DNA of 64,000 nucleotides from the NCBI GenBank assembly GCA_963971285.1, contig OZ020250.1, positions 16,414,499-16,478,498 on the forward strand, given 5' to 3'. This document shows, piece by piece, positions 1 to 12,340 of this stretch; within the stretch, counting starts at the first letter, position 1, and each line of letters begins with the position of its first letter. The notes beneath the pieces were generated by a model. The model saw only the letters and a program-made list of their open reading frames with translations, had not been told where the DNA came from and did no database searches. Made by a program: the position numbers and the translations under genes. This DNA comes from Astropecten irregularis. Its lineage: Eukaryota; Echinodermata; Asteroidea; Paxillosida; Astropectinidae.

Positions 1-1006
1 CATGCAAGGTGTACGTGCTGAACTTGAAAGTTCGAATGATAGTTTCAATGGTCACGACGAAGTGAAGTATCAGACATCACAAGCAATGCACAGGGTCACA
101 CTCTAGAATAGTTCTGCCACATAGGAAGAGAACAAGAAAGGAATTTAGAAGTGAACTGAGTGTGCATGGAACATCAATCTAATACTTAGAGCATGTCAGG
201 AAATTTATTCTATCCAAAGAGCGGCTGAAATAGACCCACTTTCTCACCCAATTGCATCAAAAACGGTCACAAATGAAAGCCCACAGTCCAGACAAGATCG
301 AGGTCCAGTGCCCTATATTTCTTCAATCCCTCAATTTCAGGGCTCTAAGAACTCTCTCATTTATAATATATTGCGTGCTTAAGTTTTATTAATGAGCTCG
401 GCGGACGGATTTTGGGACTACATGTATTTTACTTGGGTGCACCCTAGAGTAGTCTGGTTCCCTGCCCAAAGATTCCCTGACGACTCTTATTCAAAATCTT
501 AGGTCAGGTATCGGCTACAGTTAAAAATAGATCATGACACAGCTGTCATGTCTGCGCCTGCGTGGAAGCTAGTTTTAGAGTTCAGTGAGTTACCATTTAA
601 GCATTAGTTTTTGCACTTTTGTAAGCACATGCAATTTTATCTGGGCAAAATAAGAGTTAAAAAGAGTGGGGGAAAAAGCCATGCAACAAACTACCCAAAA
701 AGTGCATACATGTTGTTGTATATGGACAATAATCATGCTCTATTTTGGCTAACTGCAGCATGGGATCAAACATATTTACACGAAATGTCTTGTCCTATGC
801 GCGACTTCGGGTGACCTGTCGGAAATAGCCGACAGTGTGACGTAACTATCCGAAGTTGGACGAAAATGAGTTCATAATGTTTCAGATAAATCCGTAAAAA
901 GTAAAAAATTGACTTTTTTGGTCATGTGACCCTCCAGTAAATTTAGCCGATACCAGACCCTATATTTGACAGACAATACAGTGTAGTCGCGAGCTTTTTG
1001 GGTCAG
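1..1006. other. Unique left flank of tandem array, no gene seen
   Basis: No coding exon is recognisable here. Positions 450-486 match, in inverted orientation, the right half of the small inverted-repeat element found inside each array unit at 2261-2332 (terminal motif TAGTCTGGTTCC). The segment 505-520 (GGTCAGGTATCGGCTAC) reappears inverted near 950-965, so most of 450-1000 may be one degenerate fold-back transposon abutting the array. Confidence 0.5.
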
Positions 1007-2260
1007 GGAATCTATCATACACATAAAAACACAACATTTATGTGAGGGCACTGTTTATGTCAGCCACCAGGGTGCACCACACTAAATAAACTCCATTGAC
1101 AATAGTGTAAAATCCCTCAACTTCACAGTTCAAAACACCTCAGCCAGTACTGCAAATGGTAGTTTGAACCATTATCTATTTTATAACTCTTTTCAATTCT
1201 GTTGTGGGTCAACCACTGGGATATTTTGCTTATTGCCCCAAGAAAAAAAACACCCCCCAAAATGTCAATTTTCCCAAGCCCATGCACTTTCTGCCGGTTT
1301 TCTCAAAGCAACCCTCCACATTCAAAGCCAATTAGAGCCCATTTATAATGCCATAATTTCTCAAGTATCCACAACAGCTTGAAGCACTGAACCCCCAGGT
1401 TGTGATAACCCATCATAATTACACACTATAATAACTGTATGACCCCACAAAATGCACACTTATTTAAACAGATTTTGAGAGTACATGTATACAAATTATG
1501 ATAATCAGTTCGGCGCATTGATTTAGGACTGAGCTATTTTGTGAAGTGCACCATCAGACTGGGTACATACATGGTAGAAACATTTGCACAGTACATACAT
1601 GTAAGTAGGATTATGACCTTCAGTACAGATGTTTACAAGCTAATGATTTAACATGGAAAGAAAGCTAATTCAGAAATAAATTTCACTCGTCCGTCCTGCT
1701 AATATCCAACAGGAAACCTAAAACTTGGTCATGGGGCTGAAAAACTATATATATATATTTTATAGTGAATTATTGCATTCTTCGTAAAGGAGGTGGGGGC
1801 ACTGCAGACTCCTGTGGGTGCACCACACTAAAATGAAATTCTTTGATTATTTGCGTTATATAATGGAAAGAATGATAGGAATGAGCACGATTGTATGTTT
1901 ACAACATCGAACAGAAATGTGTAACTGAAAACAGGCCTTCCTTACTTTGTTTTTGTCACTCCTGATATATTTCTCTTTCTAAATAGGTCAACTCATAGTT
2001 CCCTGCATAGCTCAATACAAGGCTTGTCTGTGTGGACAAAATGTCAACAACAAAATATAAATATCAAAATACTGCACGCCACTTTGGTTAATCCATGCAT
2101 TCCTAGTATTGTTGCTTGATATCGTCCATGAACAGATATTTGAAAAGATTATTTATTTCCGCATTCTTTGTAAAGGAGGTGGGGTCACTGCAGACTCCCG
2201 TGGCTTATTGAGAACCTCTATCCGTGAACGTGAATAAGGCAGGAGAAGCGTCTCCTCTCC

Positions 2261-2332
2261 TAGTCTGGTTCCCAGATCATGAATCTTCCAACTACGAGTC
2301 GTCAGCGAATCTTTGGGCATGGAACCAGACTA
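2261..2332. repeat. 72-bp short inverted-repeat element (in each unit)
   Basis: Bounded by a perfect 12-bp inverted repeat, TAGTCTGGTTCC / GGAACCAGACTA. Copies recur at the same place in units 2-4 (6567, 10873, 15162). A related half-copy lies outside the array at 450-486. Confidence 0.6.
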
Positions 2333-2943
2333 ATTCTCTCCTCTCGTCATTTTTGCCAAGAAATCACATCGAGATGGTTAAATATACTAAAGAGTATGTG
2401 TAGTACTTGTCGCTTCAAAGCACAATGTAAGAAACTTTATCATCCAAAAATTGGATAGCTACACACCGGATGCTTTGTGGGTATGCTGTAGTTTGGACGC
2501 CCTGGTGGCTGGTATGAAAAACATGACTGCTCTTGCAGGTTTGGGTTTACTTGGTATTGGACCTCCAGCAAAATGGTCACTCAATCAATGTCACATCCCG
2601 CTAGAATCTCGTCGCGTGAGGCCAGAGGACTAAGCTATATCAGTGGTTTATCAGTAAAGGGACGTTTAAGTAGAGTGAAATTGGGAACATTGTTAACTGA
2701 GGTTGCTTCACACTAGGATTTTAGATGGGGAGAAGCTATAGGGCCTACAGCTATAATATTACTTTTTACATACAGCTTGAAAAAGAAATATGGGATTGTA
2801 AAATGGCTCTCGCTTGTACATAAGGTTTGGTTTGGAATTCTATGTCTAGAGAGATGTAGATTTTGTCAAATGAGCAAAGAAACCAGTCATACAGTATCAG
2901 CAAAGGGGAAAAGAGAAAATGATGAGTTGACTAGAATTTCCAG

Positions 2944-3735
2944 GGGATTCCAAAGTTTGTTTATCTGCTGGGGTCCCTTTATCTCTGCGCTTTTTGTTTG
3001 GCACTTGCAAATCAATCATTTTATTATCAGCAGGATTGGAACCGTTTGAAAAGCTATGGTATGTATTTACCTTATGGCCCCGAGGCACTGGCAAGTAAAA
3101 GTGACAATGATGTGCCAGCCACCAATGGGCCCAATGCAGCAACTTCCACCAGAATCTACAAACACGGATTTGATCCGTCTACATCATTCTTTTCTCAATA
3201 TTCAATGGATTTTTATTTGGTAAGGGGACCTTTCTATATAATAGCTATGTAGCCTTGTACAGTCCCGTGATCAGACAAAAGCTCCATTAAAGGTAGTATC
3301 ATACTTTGGTTTTTGTCAAAGAAGTATACAGGTTCATGGAAAAAAAATATCAAGGAAGATACAGTAACAGTCACCTGTAAAAATGTCAGTCCCATACGGT
3401 GCCCACTTTTTGAGAAAACAGTGAAAAACAGCCACAGCATTTCTTTAAGTCTTTTCTCTTTTATTTTTGATCTTTTAAAAGATCAATAAGATTTTTGATC
3501 GTTGTTTTTACTAATTTCTGGATAAATACACCATTTCAGACGGAACAATTTTAACAGTATATTTCTATTAGCATCATCTTCATACCCTGTAAGTTATACG
3601 TAAATCTGTGAACATTTTTGTTTTGGTCTCTTACCAAAGTATGATACTACCTTTAAGAGCTCGCGGTCTGTCAATTCAACTGAACTCTCTTCAGGATCAT
3701 TATGGGTCAAGGCGCATGCAGGAAATATGCCTCAG
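2944..3735 (+). CDS. Exon-like ORF pair in array unit 1, unknown protein
   Basis: Not recognised as any family. A 276-bp stretch (2944-3219) is open for exactly 92 codons between an acceptor (TTTCCAG) and a donor (GTAAGG). The frame has a TAG stop only two codons upstream of the acceptor. It reads as a hydrophobic, membrane-anchor-like start (FVYLLGSLYLCALFCLALA), then a polar segment rich in Tyr, Ser and Asn. A second candidate exon (3695-3735, acceptor CTCTTCAG, donor GTAAAC) continues in phase. All three acceptors visible after it give an early stop, and an AATAAA signal lies at 3976. The intron between the two exons contains a MITE. This may be the 3' end of a gene fragment captured in the repeat. 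No start codon or promoter is identified, and chance is possible. Confidence 0.3.
3290..3653. mobile_element. MITE family A copy in unit 1
   Basis: 364-bp non-autonomous DNA transposon. The termini are inverted repeats, AAGGTAGTATCATACTTTGG and its reverse complement, bounded by TA on both sides, as expected for Tc1/mariner-type target duplications. The centre holds the palindrome GATCTTTTAAAAGATC. The same family recurs at least six more times in the window outside the array. Confidence 0.8.
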
Positions 3736-5203
3736 GTAAACACTGCATTGCACGCAAAATCACTCGTCTGAAAATCAAATGGTATGCATATAACTTGGTG
3801 TTGCAGTGTTCACAGGTAGTATGCCAGCCATCAGTGATGATGATGATGTACAAGAACATTCTCTGCTTCAACATGGTATTAGTCATCTTCTTCATCTCTC
3901 TCAATTTCGTCATGTTAAGTGGCTCTCTTTGCCTTGAAATGATAGCTTCTGTGTACAAAAAGGGGGACTATGTGAAATAAAACAAAACATTTATATGTAT
4001 GAACATGAACAACATGAAGTGTTTATGATACAAAGTTTCATTTGACAGATATGGGTGTAGTAATTATATTAGCCACAAACTTTTACCTGCACAAGGACTG
4101 ACATCGCCTTCCCCTCTAGCCACTCTAGGGTACCTCTAGCACTTCCTCCATGAGATCATTCTTCTAAGTCACCTCGTCCTGAATTGATACAATCAGTAAA
4201 ATAAGTTAGCACTGGAAAAGAAAAGAAAATCCTTCATTATCAATGTTCTTCATGTGTATGGAAAATGTAGGGCCTACCTCTGTTTTTTACCAAGTGTATA
4301 CACATTTTCCAATCCATCAATTGTAAACAGACAAAACCAATTGCCATTTTGGACTGACTGAAGCATAATAATCAAACTGTCTGCTCCAAGTTCCCATTGA
4401 GGTATTCACTGATCAATCTAACCCTACCCCCTCCCTCCATAAAAAAAAAATAATTCAATGGGTCATCAGGAAAAAAGTATGGAGCCACTCGCCTCTTTTC
4501 TTTTTTGTCTTGGAACATACAAAATAAGTGTTTCATCAATTTACAAATACGAGTAGGGCCTACAAGTTAAATTTCTCAAATCTTTTTTTTATTTCCAAAA
4601 TACCAAAAAGGCTATTATTTTGTGTTTGTGTCTGCCCTAACAAATTCTACAAATAAATAAAGAAGCTCTCCCTACACCCAGTTGCTACCGCGAGATTTAT
4701 CCATGATACGTGTACATATATCCCTTAATACCCTGAAGCTGAAGTCTGTTAAATTTTTTATAGGCCGAGGCCTAAATACGGTACTTACAAGGGAGTGAAT
4801 CACTGAATGTAAACAGCATAGCGTAGGCTAACCGCATGCAGCCCCATGACGAGTGCCGTGTTCGCTTGTCCATTTCCTGCAAAATTGCACTTTTCGTCAC
4901 GATAATGCCGCAAATGTATAAACTACACATGGTTTTCGTCAAGGGAATTTATCTTCGTACGAGCTCATTTACTACTTTATGCCTCTAATCGTGAAAAGTT
5001 GTTCACTTTCCGATCACCACCGCGACGTATCAACAAATTGCAAATGGCTGCCTTCGAGAAAACTTTTGCAACGGTGTGCTCAACGAACGTTTCATGTATA
5101 AAGGCATGAATACTCAAACAGTCGCTGGCCATATACGAGGTCATCCTCGTCCTAGGAACATTAAAATATAAAAGTGTAAATCGGACGTTGCACAGCTAAG
5201 TCG

Positions 5204-5315
5204 AGTTTCGTGAAATCGGTTTTAAGATATGGCGCAGCTACGCCATAATTTTATGGCGTAAGTCTTACGCCATAAGTAGATATGGCGTAAGCTACGCCAA
5301 GTTTCGTGAAATCGG
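5204..5315. repeat. Hairpin cluster between 16-bp direct repeats, unit 1
   Basis: Three adjacent hairpins share the core TGGCGTA/TACGCCA (5228-5247, 5251-5275 and 5281-5299). The middle one, TTATGGCGTAA / TTACGCCATAA, is perfect. The block sits between two copies of AGTTTCGTGAAATCGG (5204-5219 and 5300-5315). The arrangement resembles a tiny fold-back insertion with a long target duplication, or a recombination site. Confidence 0.65.
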
Positions 5316-7249
5316 CTGCTGGAATCTATCATTCACATAAAAACACAACATTTATGTGAGGGCACTGTTTATGTCAGCCACCAGGGTGCACCACACTAAA
5401 TAAACTCCATTGACAATAGTGTAAAATCCCTTAACTTCACAGTTCAAAACACCTCAGCCAGTACTGCAAATGGTAGTTTGAACCATTATCTATTTTATAA
5501 CTCTTTTCAATTTTGTTGTGGGTCAACCACTGAGATATTTTGCTTATTGCCCCAAGAAAAAAAACACCCCCCAAAATGTCAATTTTCCCAAGCCCATGCA
5601 CTTTCTGCCGGTTTTCTCGAAGCAACCCTCCACATTCAAAGCCAATTAGAGCCCATTTATAATGCCATAATTTCTCAAGTATCCACAACAGCTTGAAGCA
5701 CTGAACCCCCAGGTTGTGATAACCCATCATAATTACACACTATAATAACTGTATGACCCCACAAAATGCACACTTTTTAAACAGATTTTGAGAGTACATG
5801 TATACAAATTATGATAATCAGTTTGGCGCATTGATTTAGGACTGAGCTATTTTGTGAAGTGCACCATCAGACTGGGTACATACATGTACATGGTAGAAAC
5901 ATTTGCACAGTACATACATGTAAGTAGGATTATGACCTTCAGTACAGATGTTTACAAGCTATGATTTAACATGGAAAGAAAGCTAATTCAGAAAATGTTT
6001 TAACTCGTCCGTCCTGCTTATCCAACAGGAAACCTAAAACTTGGTCATGGGGCTGAAAAACTATTTTATAGTGAATTATTGCATTCTTCGTAAAGGAGGT
6101 GGGGGCACTGCAGACTCCTGTGGGTGCACCACACTAAAATGAAATTCTTTGATTATTTGCGTTATATAATGGAAAGAATGATAGGAATGAGCACAATTGT
6201 ATGTTTACAACATCGAACAGAAATGTGTAACTGAAAACAGGCCTTCCTTACTTTGTTTTTGTCACTCCTGATATATTTCTCTTTCCAAATAGGTCAACTC
6301 ATAGTTCCCTGCATAGCTCAATACAAGGCTTGTCTGTGTGGACAAAATGTCAACAACAAAATATAAATATCAAAATACTGCACGCCACTTTGGTTAATCC
6401 ATGCATTCCTAGTATTGTTGCTTGATATCGTCCATGAACAGATATTTGAAAAGATTATTTATTTCCGCATTCTTTGTAAAGGAGGTGGGGTCACTGCAGA
6501 CTCCCGTGGCTTATTGAGAACCTCTATCCGTGAACGTGAATAAGGCAGGAGAAGCGTCTCCTCTCCTAGTCTGGTTCCCAGATCATGAATCTTCCAACTA
6601 GGAGTCGTCAGCGAATCTTTGGGCATGGAACCAGACTAATTCTCTCCTCTCGTCATTTTTGCCAAGAAATCACATCGAGATGGTTAAATATACTAAAGAG
6701 TATGTGTAGTACTTGTCGCTTCAAAGCACAATGTAAGAAACTTTATCATCCAAAAATTGGATAGCTACACACCGGATGCTTTGTGGGTATGCTGTAGTTT
6801 GGACGCCCTGGTGGCTGGTATGAAAAACATGACTGCTCTTGCAGGTTTGGGTTTACTTGGTATTGGACCTCCAGCAAAATGGTCACTCAATCAATGTCAC
6901 ATCCCGCTAGAATCTCGTCGCGTGAGGCCAGAGGACTAAGCTATATCAGTGGTTTATCAGTAAAGGGACGTTTAAGTAGAGTGAAATTGGGAACATTGTT
7001 AACTGAGGTTGCTTCACACTAGGATTTTAGATGGGGAGAAGCTATAGGGCCTACAGCTATAATATTACTTTTTACATACAGCTTGAAAAAGAAATATGGG
7101 ATTGTAAAATGGCTCTCGCTTGTACATAAGGTTTGGTTTGGAATTCTATGTCTAGAGAGATGTAGATTTTGTCAAATGAGCAAAGAAACCAGTCATACAG
7201 TATCAGCAAAGGGGAAAAGAGAAAATGATGAGTTGACTAGAATTTCCAG

Positions 7250-8041
7250 GGGATTCCAAAGTTTGTTTATCTGCTGGGGTCCCTTTATCTCTGCGCTTTT
7301 TGTTTGGCACTTGCAAATCAATCATTTTATTATCAGCAGGATTGGAACCGTTTGAAAAGCTATGGTATGTATTTACCTTATGGCCCCGAGGCACTGGCAA
7401 GTAAAAGTGACAATGATGTGCCAGCCACCAATGGGCCCAATGCAGCAACTTCCACCAGAATCTACAAACACGGATTTGATCCGTCTACATCATTCTTTTC
7501 TCAATATTCAATGGATTTTTATTTGGTAAGGGGACCTTTCTATATAATAGCTATGTAGCCTTGTACAGTCCCGTGATCAGACAAAAGCTCCATTAAAGGT
7601 AGTATCATACTTTGGTTTTTGTCAAAGAAGTATACAGGTTCATGGAAAAAAAATATCAAGGAAGATACAGTAACAGTCACCTGTGAAAATGTCAGTCCCA
7701 TACGGTGCCCACTTTTTGAGAAAACAGTGAAAAACAGCCACAGCATTTCTTTAAGTCTTTTCTCTTTTATTTTTGATCTTTTAAAAGATCAATAAGATTT
7801 TTGATCGTTGTTTTTACTAATTTCTGGATAAATACACCATTTCAGACGGAACAATTTTAACAGTATATTTCTATTAGCATCATCTTCATACCCTGTAAGT
7901 TATACGTAAATCTGTGAACATTTTTGTTTTGGTCTCTTACCAAAGTATGATACTACCTTTAAGAGCTCGCGGTCTGTCAATTCAACTGAACTCTCTTCAG
8001 GATCATTATGGGTCAAGGCGCATGCAGGAAATATGCCTCAG
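7250..8041 (+). CDS. Exon-like ORF pair in array unit 2
   Basis: Copy of the unit 1 exon-like pair, with first ORF 7250-7525, second 8001-8041, and the GTAAGG donor retained. It has the same unidentified product and the same doubts as the unit 1 copy. Confidence 0.28.
7596..7959. mobile_element. MITE family A copy in unit 2
   Basis: Same position within the unit as in unit 1, so the insertion predates array amplification. Confidence 0.8.
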
Positions 8042-9509
8042 GTAAACACTGCATTGCACGCAAAATCACTCGTCTGAAAATCAAATGGTATGCATATAAC
8101 TTGGTGTTGCAGTGTTCACAGGTAGTATGCCAGCCATCAGTGATGATGATGATGTACAAGAACATTCTCTGCTTCAACATGGTATTAGTCATCTTCTTCA
8201 TCTCTCTCAATTTCGTCATGTTAAGTGGCTCTCTTTGCCTTGAAATGATAGCTTCTGTGTACAAAAAGGGGGACTATGTGAAATAAAACAAAACATTTAT
8301 ATGTATGAACATGAACAACATGAAGTGTTTATGATACAAAGTTTCATTTGACAGATATGGGTGTAGTAATTATATTAGCCACAAACTTTTACCTGCACAA
8401 GGACTGACATCGCCTTCCCCTCTAGCCACTCTAGGGTACCTCTAGCACTTCCTCCATGAGATCATTCTTCTAAGTCACCTCGTCCTGAATTGATACAATC
8501 AGTAAAATAAGTTAGCACTGGAAAAGAAAAGAAAATCCTTCATTATCAATGTTCTTCATGTGTATGGAAAATGTAGGGCCTACCTCTGTTTTTTACCAAG
8601 TGTATACACATTTTCCAATCCATCAATTGTAAACAGACAAAACCAATTGCCATTTTGGACTGACTGAAGCATAATAATCAAACTGTCTGCTCCAAGTTCC
8701 CATTGAGGTATTCACTGATCAATCTAACCCTACCCCCTCCCTCCATAAAAAAAAAATAATTCAATGGGTCATCAGGAAAAAAGTATGGAGCCACTCGCCT
8801 CTTTTCTTTTTTGTCTTGGAACATACAAAATAAGTGTTTCATCAATTTACAAATACGAGTAGGGCCTACAAGTTAAATTTCTCAAATCTTTTTTTTATTT
8901 CCAAAATACCAAAAAGGCTATTATTTTGTGTTTGTGTCTGCCCTAACAAATTCTACAAATAAATAAAGAAGCTCTCCCTACACCCAGTTGCTACCGCGAG
9001 ATTTATCCATGATACGTGTACATATATCCCTTAATACCCTGAAGCTGAAGTCTGTTAAATTTTTTATAGGCCGAGGCCTAAATACGGTACTTACAAGGGA
9101 GTGAATCACTGAATGTAAACAGCATAGCGTAGGCTAACCGCATGCAGCCCCATGACGAGTGCCGTGTTCGCTTGTCCATTTCCTGCAAAATTGCACTTTT
9201 CGTCACGATAATGCCGCAAATGTATAAACTACACATGGTTTTCGTCAAGGGAATTTATCTTCGTACGAGCTCATTTACTACTTTATGCCTCTAATCGTGA
9301 AAAGTTGTTCACTTTCCGATCACCACCGCGACGTATCAACAAATTGCAAATGGCTGCCTTCGAGAAAACTTTTGCAACGGTGTGCTCAACGAACGTTTCA
9401 TGTATAAAGGCATGAATACTCAAACAGTCGCTGGCCATATACGAGGTCATCCTCGTCCTAGGAACATTAAAATATAAAAGTGTAAATCGGACGTTGCACA
9501 GCTAAGTCG

Positions 9510-9621
9510 AGTTTCGTGAAATCGGTTTTAAGATATGGCGCAGCTACGCCATAATTTTATGGCGTAAGTCTTACGCCATAAGTAGATATGGCGTAAGCTA
9601 CGCCAAGTTTCGTGAAATCGG
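9510..9621. repeat. Hairpin cluster, unit 2
   Basis: Identical in layout to 5204-5315, amplified with the array. Confidence 0.65.
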
Positions 9622-11550
9622 CTGCTGGAATCTATCATTCACATAAAAACACAACATTTATGTGAGGGCACTGTTTATGTCAGCCACCAGGGTGCACCAC
9701 ACTAAATAAACTCCATTGACAATAGTGTAAAATCCCTTAACTTCACAGTTCAAAACACCTCAGCCAGTACTGCAAATGGTAGTTTGAACCATTATCTATT
9801 TTATAACTCTTTTCAATTTTGTTGTGGGTCAACCACTGAGATATTTTGCTTATTGCCCCAAGAAAAAAAACACCCCCCAAAATGTCAATTTTCCCAAGCC
9901 CATGCACTTTCTGCCGGTTTTCTCGAAGCAACCCTCCACATTCAAAGCCAATTAGAGCCCATTTATAATGCCATAATTTCTCAAGTATCCACAACAGCTT
10001 GAAGCACTGAACCCCCAGGTTGTGATAACCCATCATAATTACACACTATAATAACTGTATGACCCCACAAAATGCACACTTTTTAAACAGATTTTGAGAG
10101 TACATGTATACAAATTATGATAATCAGTTTGGCGCATTGATTTAGGACTGAGCTATTTTGTGAAGTGCACCATCAGACTGGGTACATACATGTACATGGT
10201 AGAAACATTTGCACAGTACATACATGTAAGTAGGATTATGACCTTCAGTACAGATGTTTACAAGCTATGATTTAACATGGAAAGAAAGCTAATTCAGAAA
10301 ATGTTTTAACTCGTCCGTCCTGCTTATCCAACAGGAAACCTAAAACTTGGTCATGGGGCTGAAAAACTATTTTATAGTGAATTATTGCATTCTTCGTAAA
10401 GGAGGTGGGGGCACTGCAGACTCCTGTGGGTGCACCACACTAAAATGAAATTCTTTGATTATTTGCGTTATATAATGGAAAGAATGATAGGAATGAGCAC
10501 AATTGTATGTTTACAACATCGAACAGAAATGTGTAACTGAAAACAGGCCTTCCTTACTTTGTTTTTGTCACTCCTGATATATTTCTCTTTCCAAATAGGT
10601 CAACTCATAGTTCCCTGCATAGCTCAATACAAGGCTTGTCTGTGTGGACAAAATGTCAACAACAAAATATAAATATCAAAATACTGCACGCCACTTTGGT
10701 TAATCCATGCATTCCTAGTATTGTTGCTTGATATCGTCCATGAACAGATATTTGAAAAGATTATTTATTTCCGCATTCTTTGTAAAGGAGGTGGGGTCAC
10801 TGCAGACTCCCGTGGCTTATTGAGAACCTCTATCCGTGAACGTGAATAAGGCAGGAGAAGCGTCTCCTCTCCTAGTCTGGTTCCCAGATCATGAATCTTC
10901 CAACTAGGAGTCGTCAGCGAATCTTTGGGCATGGAACCAGACTAATTCTCTCCTCTCGTCATTTTTGCCAAGAAATCACATCGAGATGGTTAAATATACT
11001 AAAGAGTATGTGTAGTACTTGTCGCTTCAAAGCACAATGTAAGAAACTTTATCATCCAAAAATTGGATAGCTACACACCGGATGCTTTGTGGGTATGCTG
11101 TAGTTTGGACGCCCTGGTGGCTGGTATGAAAAACATGACTGCTCTTGCAGGTTTGGGTTTACTTGGTATTGGACCTCCAGCAAAATGGTCACTCAATCAA
11201 TGTCACATCCCGCTAGAATCTCGTCGCGTGAGGCCAGAGGACTAAGCTATATCAGTGGTTTATCAGTAACGGGACGTTTAAGTAGAGTGAAATTGGGAAC
11301 ATTGTTAACTGAGGTTGCTTCACACTAGGATTTTAGATGGGGAGAAGCTATAGGGCCTACAGCTATAATATTACTTTTTACATACAGCTTGAAAAAGAAA
11401 TATGGGATTGTAAAATGGCTCTCGCTTGTAGGTTTGGTTTGGAATTCTATGTCTAGAGAGATGTAGATTTTGTCAAATGAGCAAAGAAACCAGTCATACA
11501 GTATCAGCAAAGGGGAAAAGAGAAAATGATGAGTTGACTAGAATTTCCAG

Positions 11551-12340
11551 GGGATTCCAAAGTTTGTTTATCTGCTGGGGTCCCTTTATCTCTGCGCTTT
11601 TTGTTTGGCACTTGCAAATCAATCATTTTATTATCAGCAGGATTGGAACCGTTTGAAAAGCTATGGTATGTATTTACCTTATGGCCCCGAGGCACTGGCA
11701 AGTAAAAGTGACAATGATGTGCCAGCCACCAATGGGCCCAATGCAGCAACTTCCACCAGAATCTACAAACACGGATTTGATCCGTCTACATCATTCTTTT
11801 CTCAATATTCAATGGATTTTTATTTGTTAAGGGGACTTTTCTATAATAGCTCTGCAGCCTTGTACAGTCCCGTGATCAGACAAAAGCTCCATTAAAGGTA
11901 GTATCATACTTTGGTTTTTGTCAAAGAAGTATACAGGTTCATGGAAAAAAAATATCAAGGAAGATACAGTAACAGTCACCTGTGAAAATGTCAGTCCCAT
12001 ACGGTGCCCACTTTTTGAGAAAACAGTGAAAAACAGCCACAGTATTTCTTTAAGTCTTTTCTCTTTTATTTTTGATCTTTTAAAAGATCAATAAGATTTT
12101 TGATCGTTGTTTTTACTAATTTCTGGATAAATACACCATTTCAGACGGAACAATTTTAACAGTATATTTCTATTAGCATCATCTTCATACCCTGTAAGTT
12201 ATACGTAAATCTGTGAACATTTTTGTTTTGGTCTCTTACCAAAGTATGATACTACCTTTAAGAGCTCGCGGTCTGTCAATTCAACTGAACTCTCTTCAGG
12301 ATCATTATGGGTCAAGGCGCATGCAGGAAATATGCCTCAG
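11551..12340 (+). pseudogene. Exon-like ORF pair in array unit 3, donor site lost
   Basis: Copy of the unit 1 exon-like pair (11551-11826 and 12300-12340). Here the donor GGTAAGG has become GTTAAGG, so the GT-AG pairing seen in units 1 and 2 is gone. The first ORF instead reads through to a TAA about 20 codons later. If the pair was ever part of a gene, this copy is altered or dead. Confidence 0.28.
11895..12258. mobile_element. MITE family A copy in unit 3
   Basis: Same position and near-identical sequence to units 1 and 2, amplified with the array. Confidence 0.8.

Larger units (their letters stand above)
1007..5320 (+). repeat. Tandem array unit 1 (about 4.31 kb)
   Basis: First copy of a long direct tandem repeat. 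Homology to the next copy begins at GGAATCTATCAT (1007). The preceding bases differ from the end of the other units, so the array edge lies here. Unit 1 differs from units 2-4 mainly in its 5' half, for example AATTCTG instead of AATTTTG near 1198 and a longer TA run near 1746. It contains a 72-bp inverted-repeat element (2261-2332), a MITE (3290-3653), exon-like ORFs (2944-3735) and a hairpin cluster (5204-5315). Two internal copies of a 40-bp block containing GTAAAGGAGGTGGGG (about 1770 and 2162) show an older duplication. Confidence 0.92.
5321..9626 (+). repeat. Tandem array unit 2 (4306 bp)
   Basis: Direct copy of unit 1, offset 4314 at the start and 4306 to the next unit. It is mosaic. 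The 5' half (through about 6603, ACTAGGAGTCG) carries the variants of units 3 and 4. The 3' half (from about 6963, AAAGGGACG) carries the variants of unit 1. This is the pattern expected from unequal crossing-over or gene conversion. Confidence 0.92.

Noticed and set aside
2451-2633. 60-codon ORF repeated in each unit
   Set aside because: It is interrupted by an acceptor-like site, has no domain and shows no independent sign of coding. Repetition follows from array amplification.
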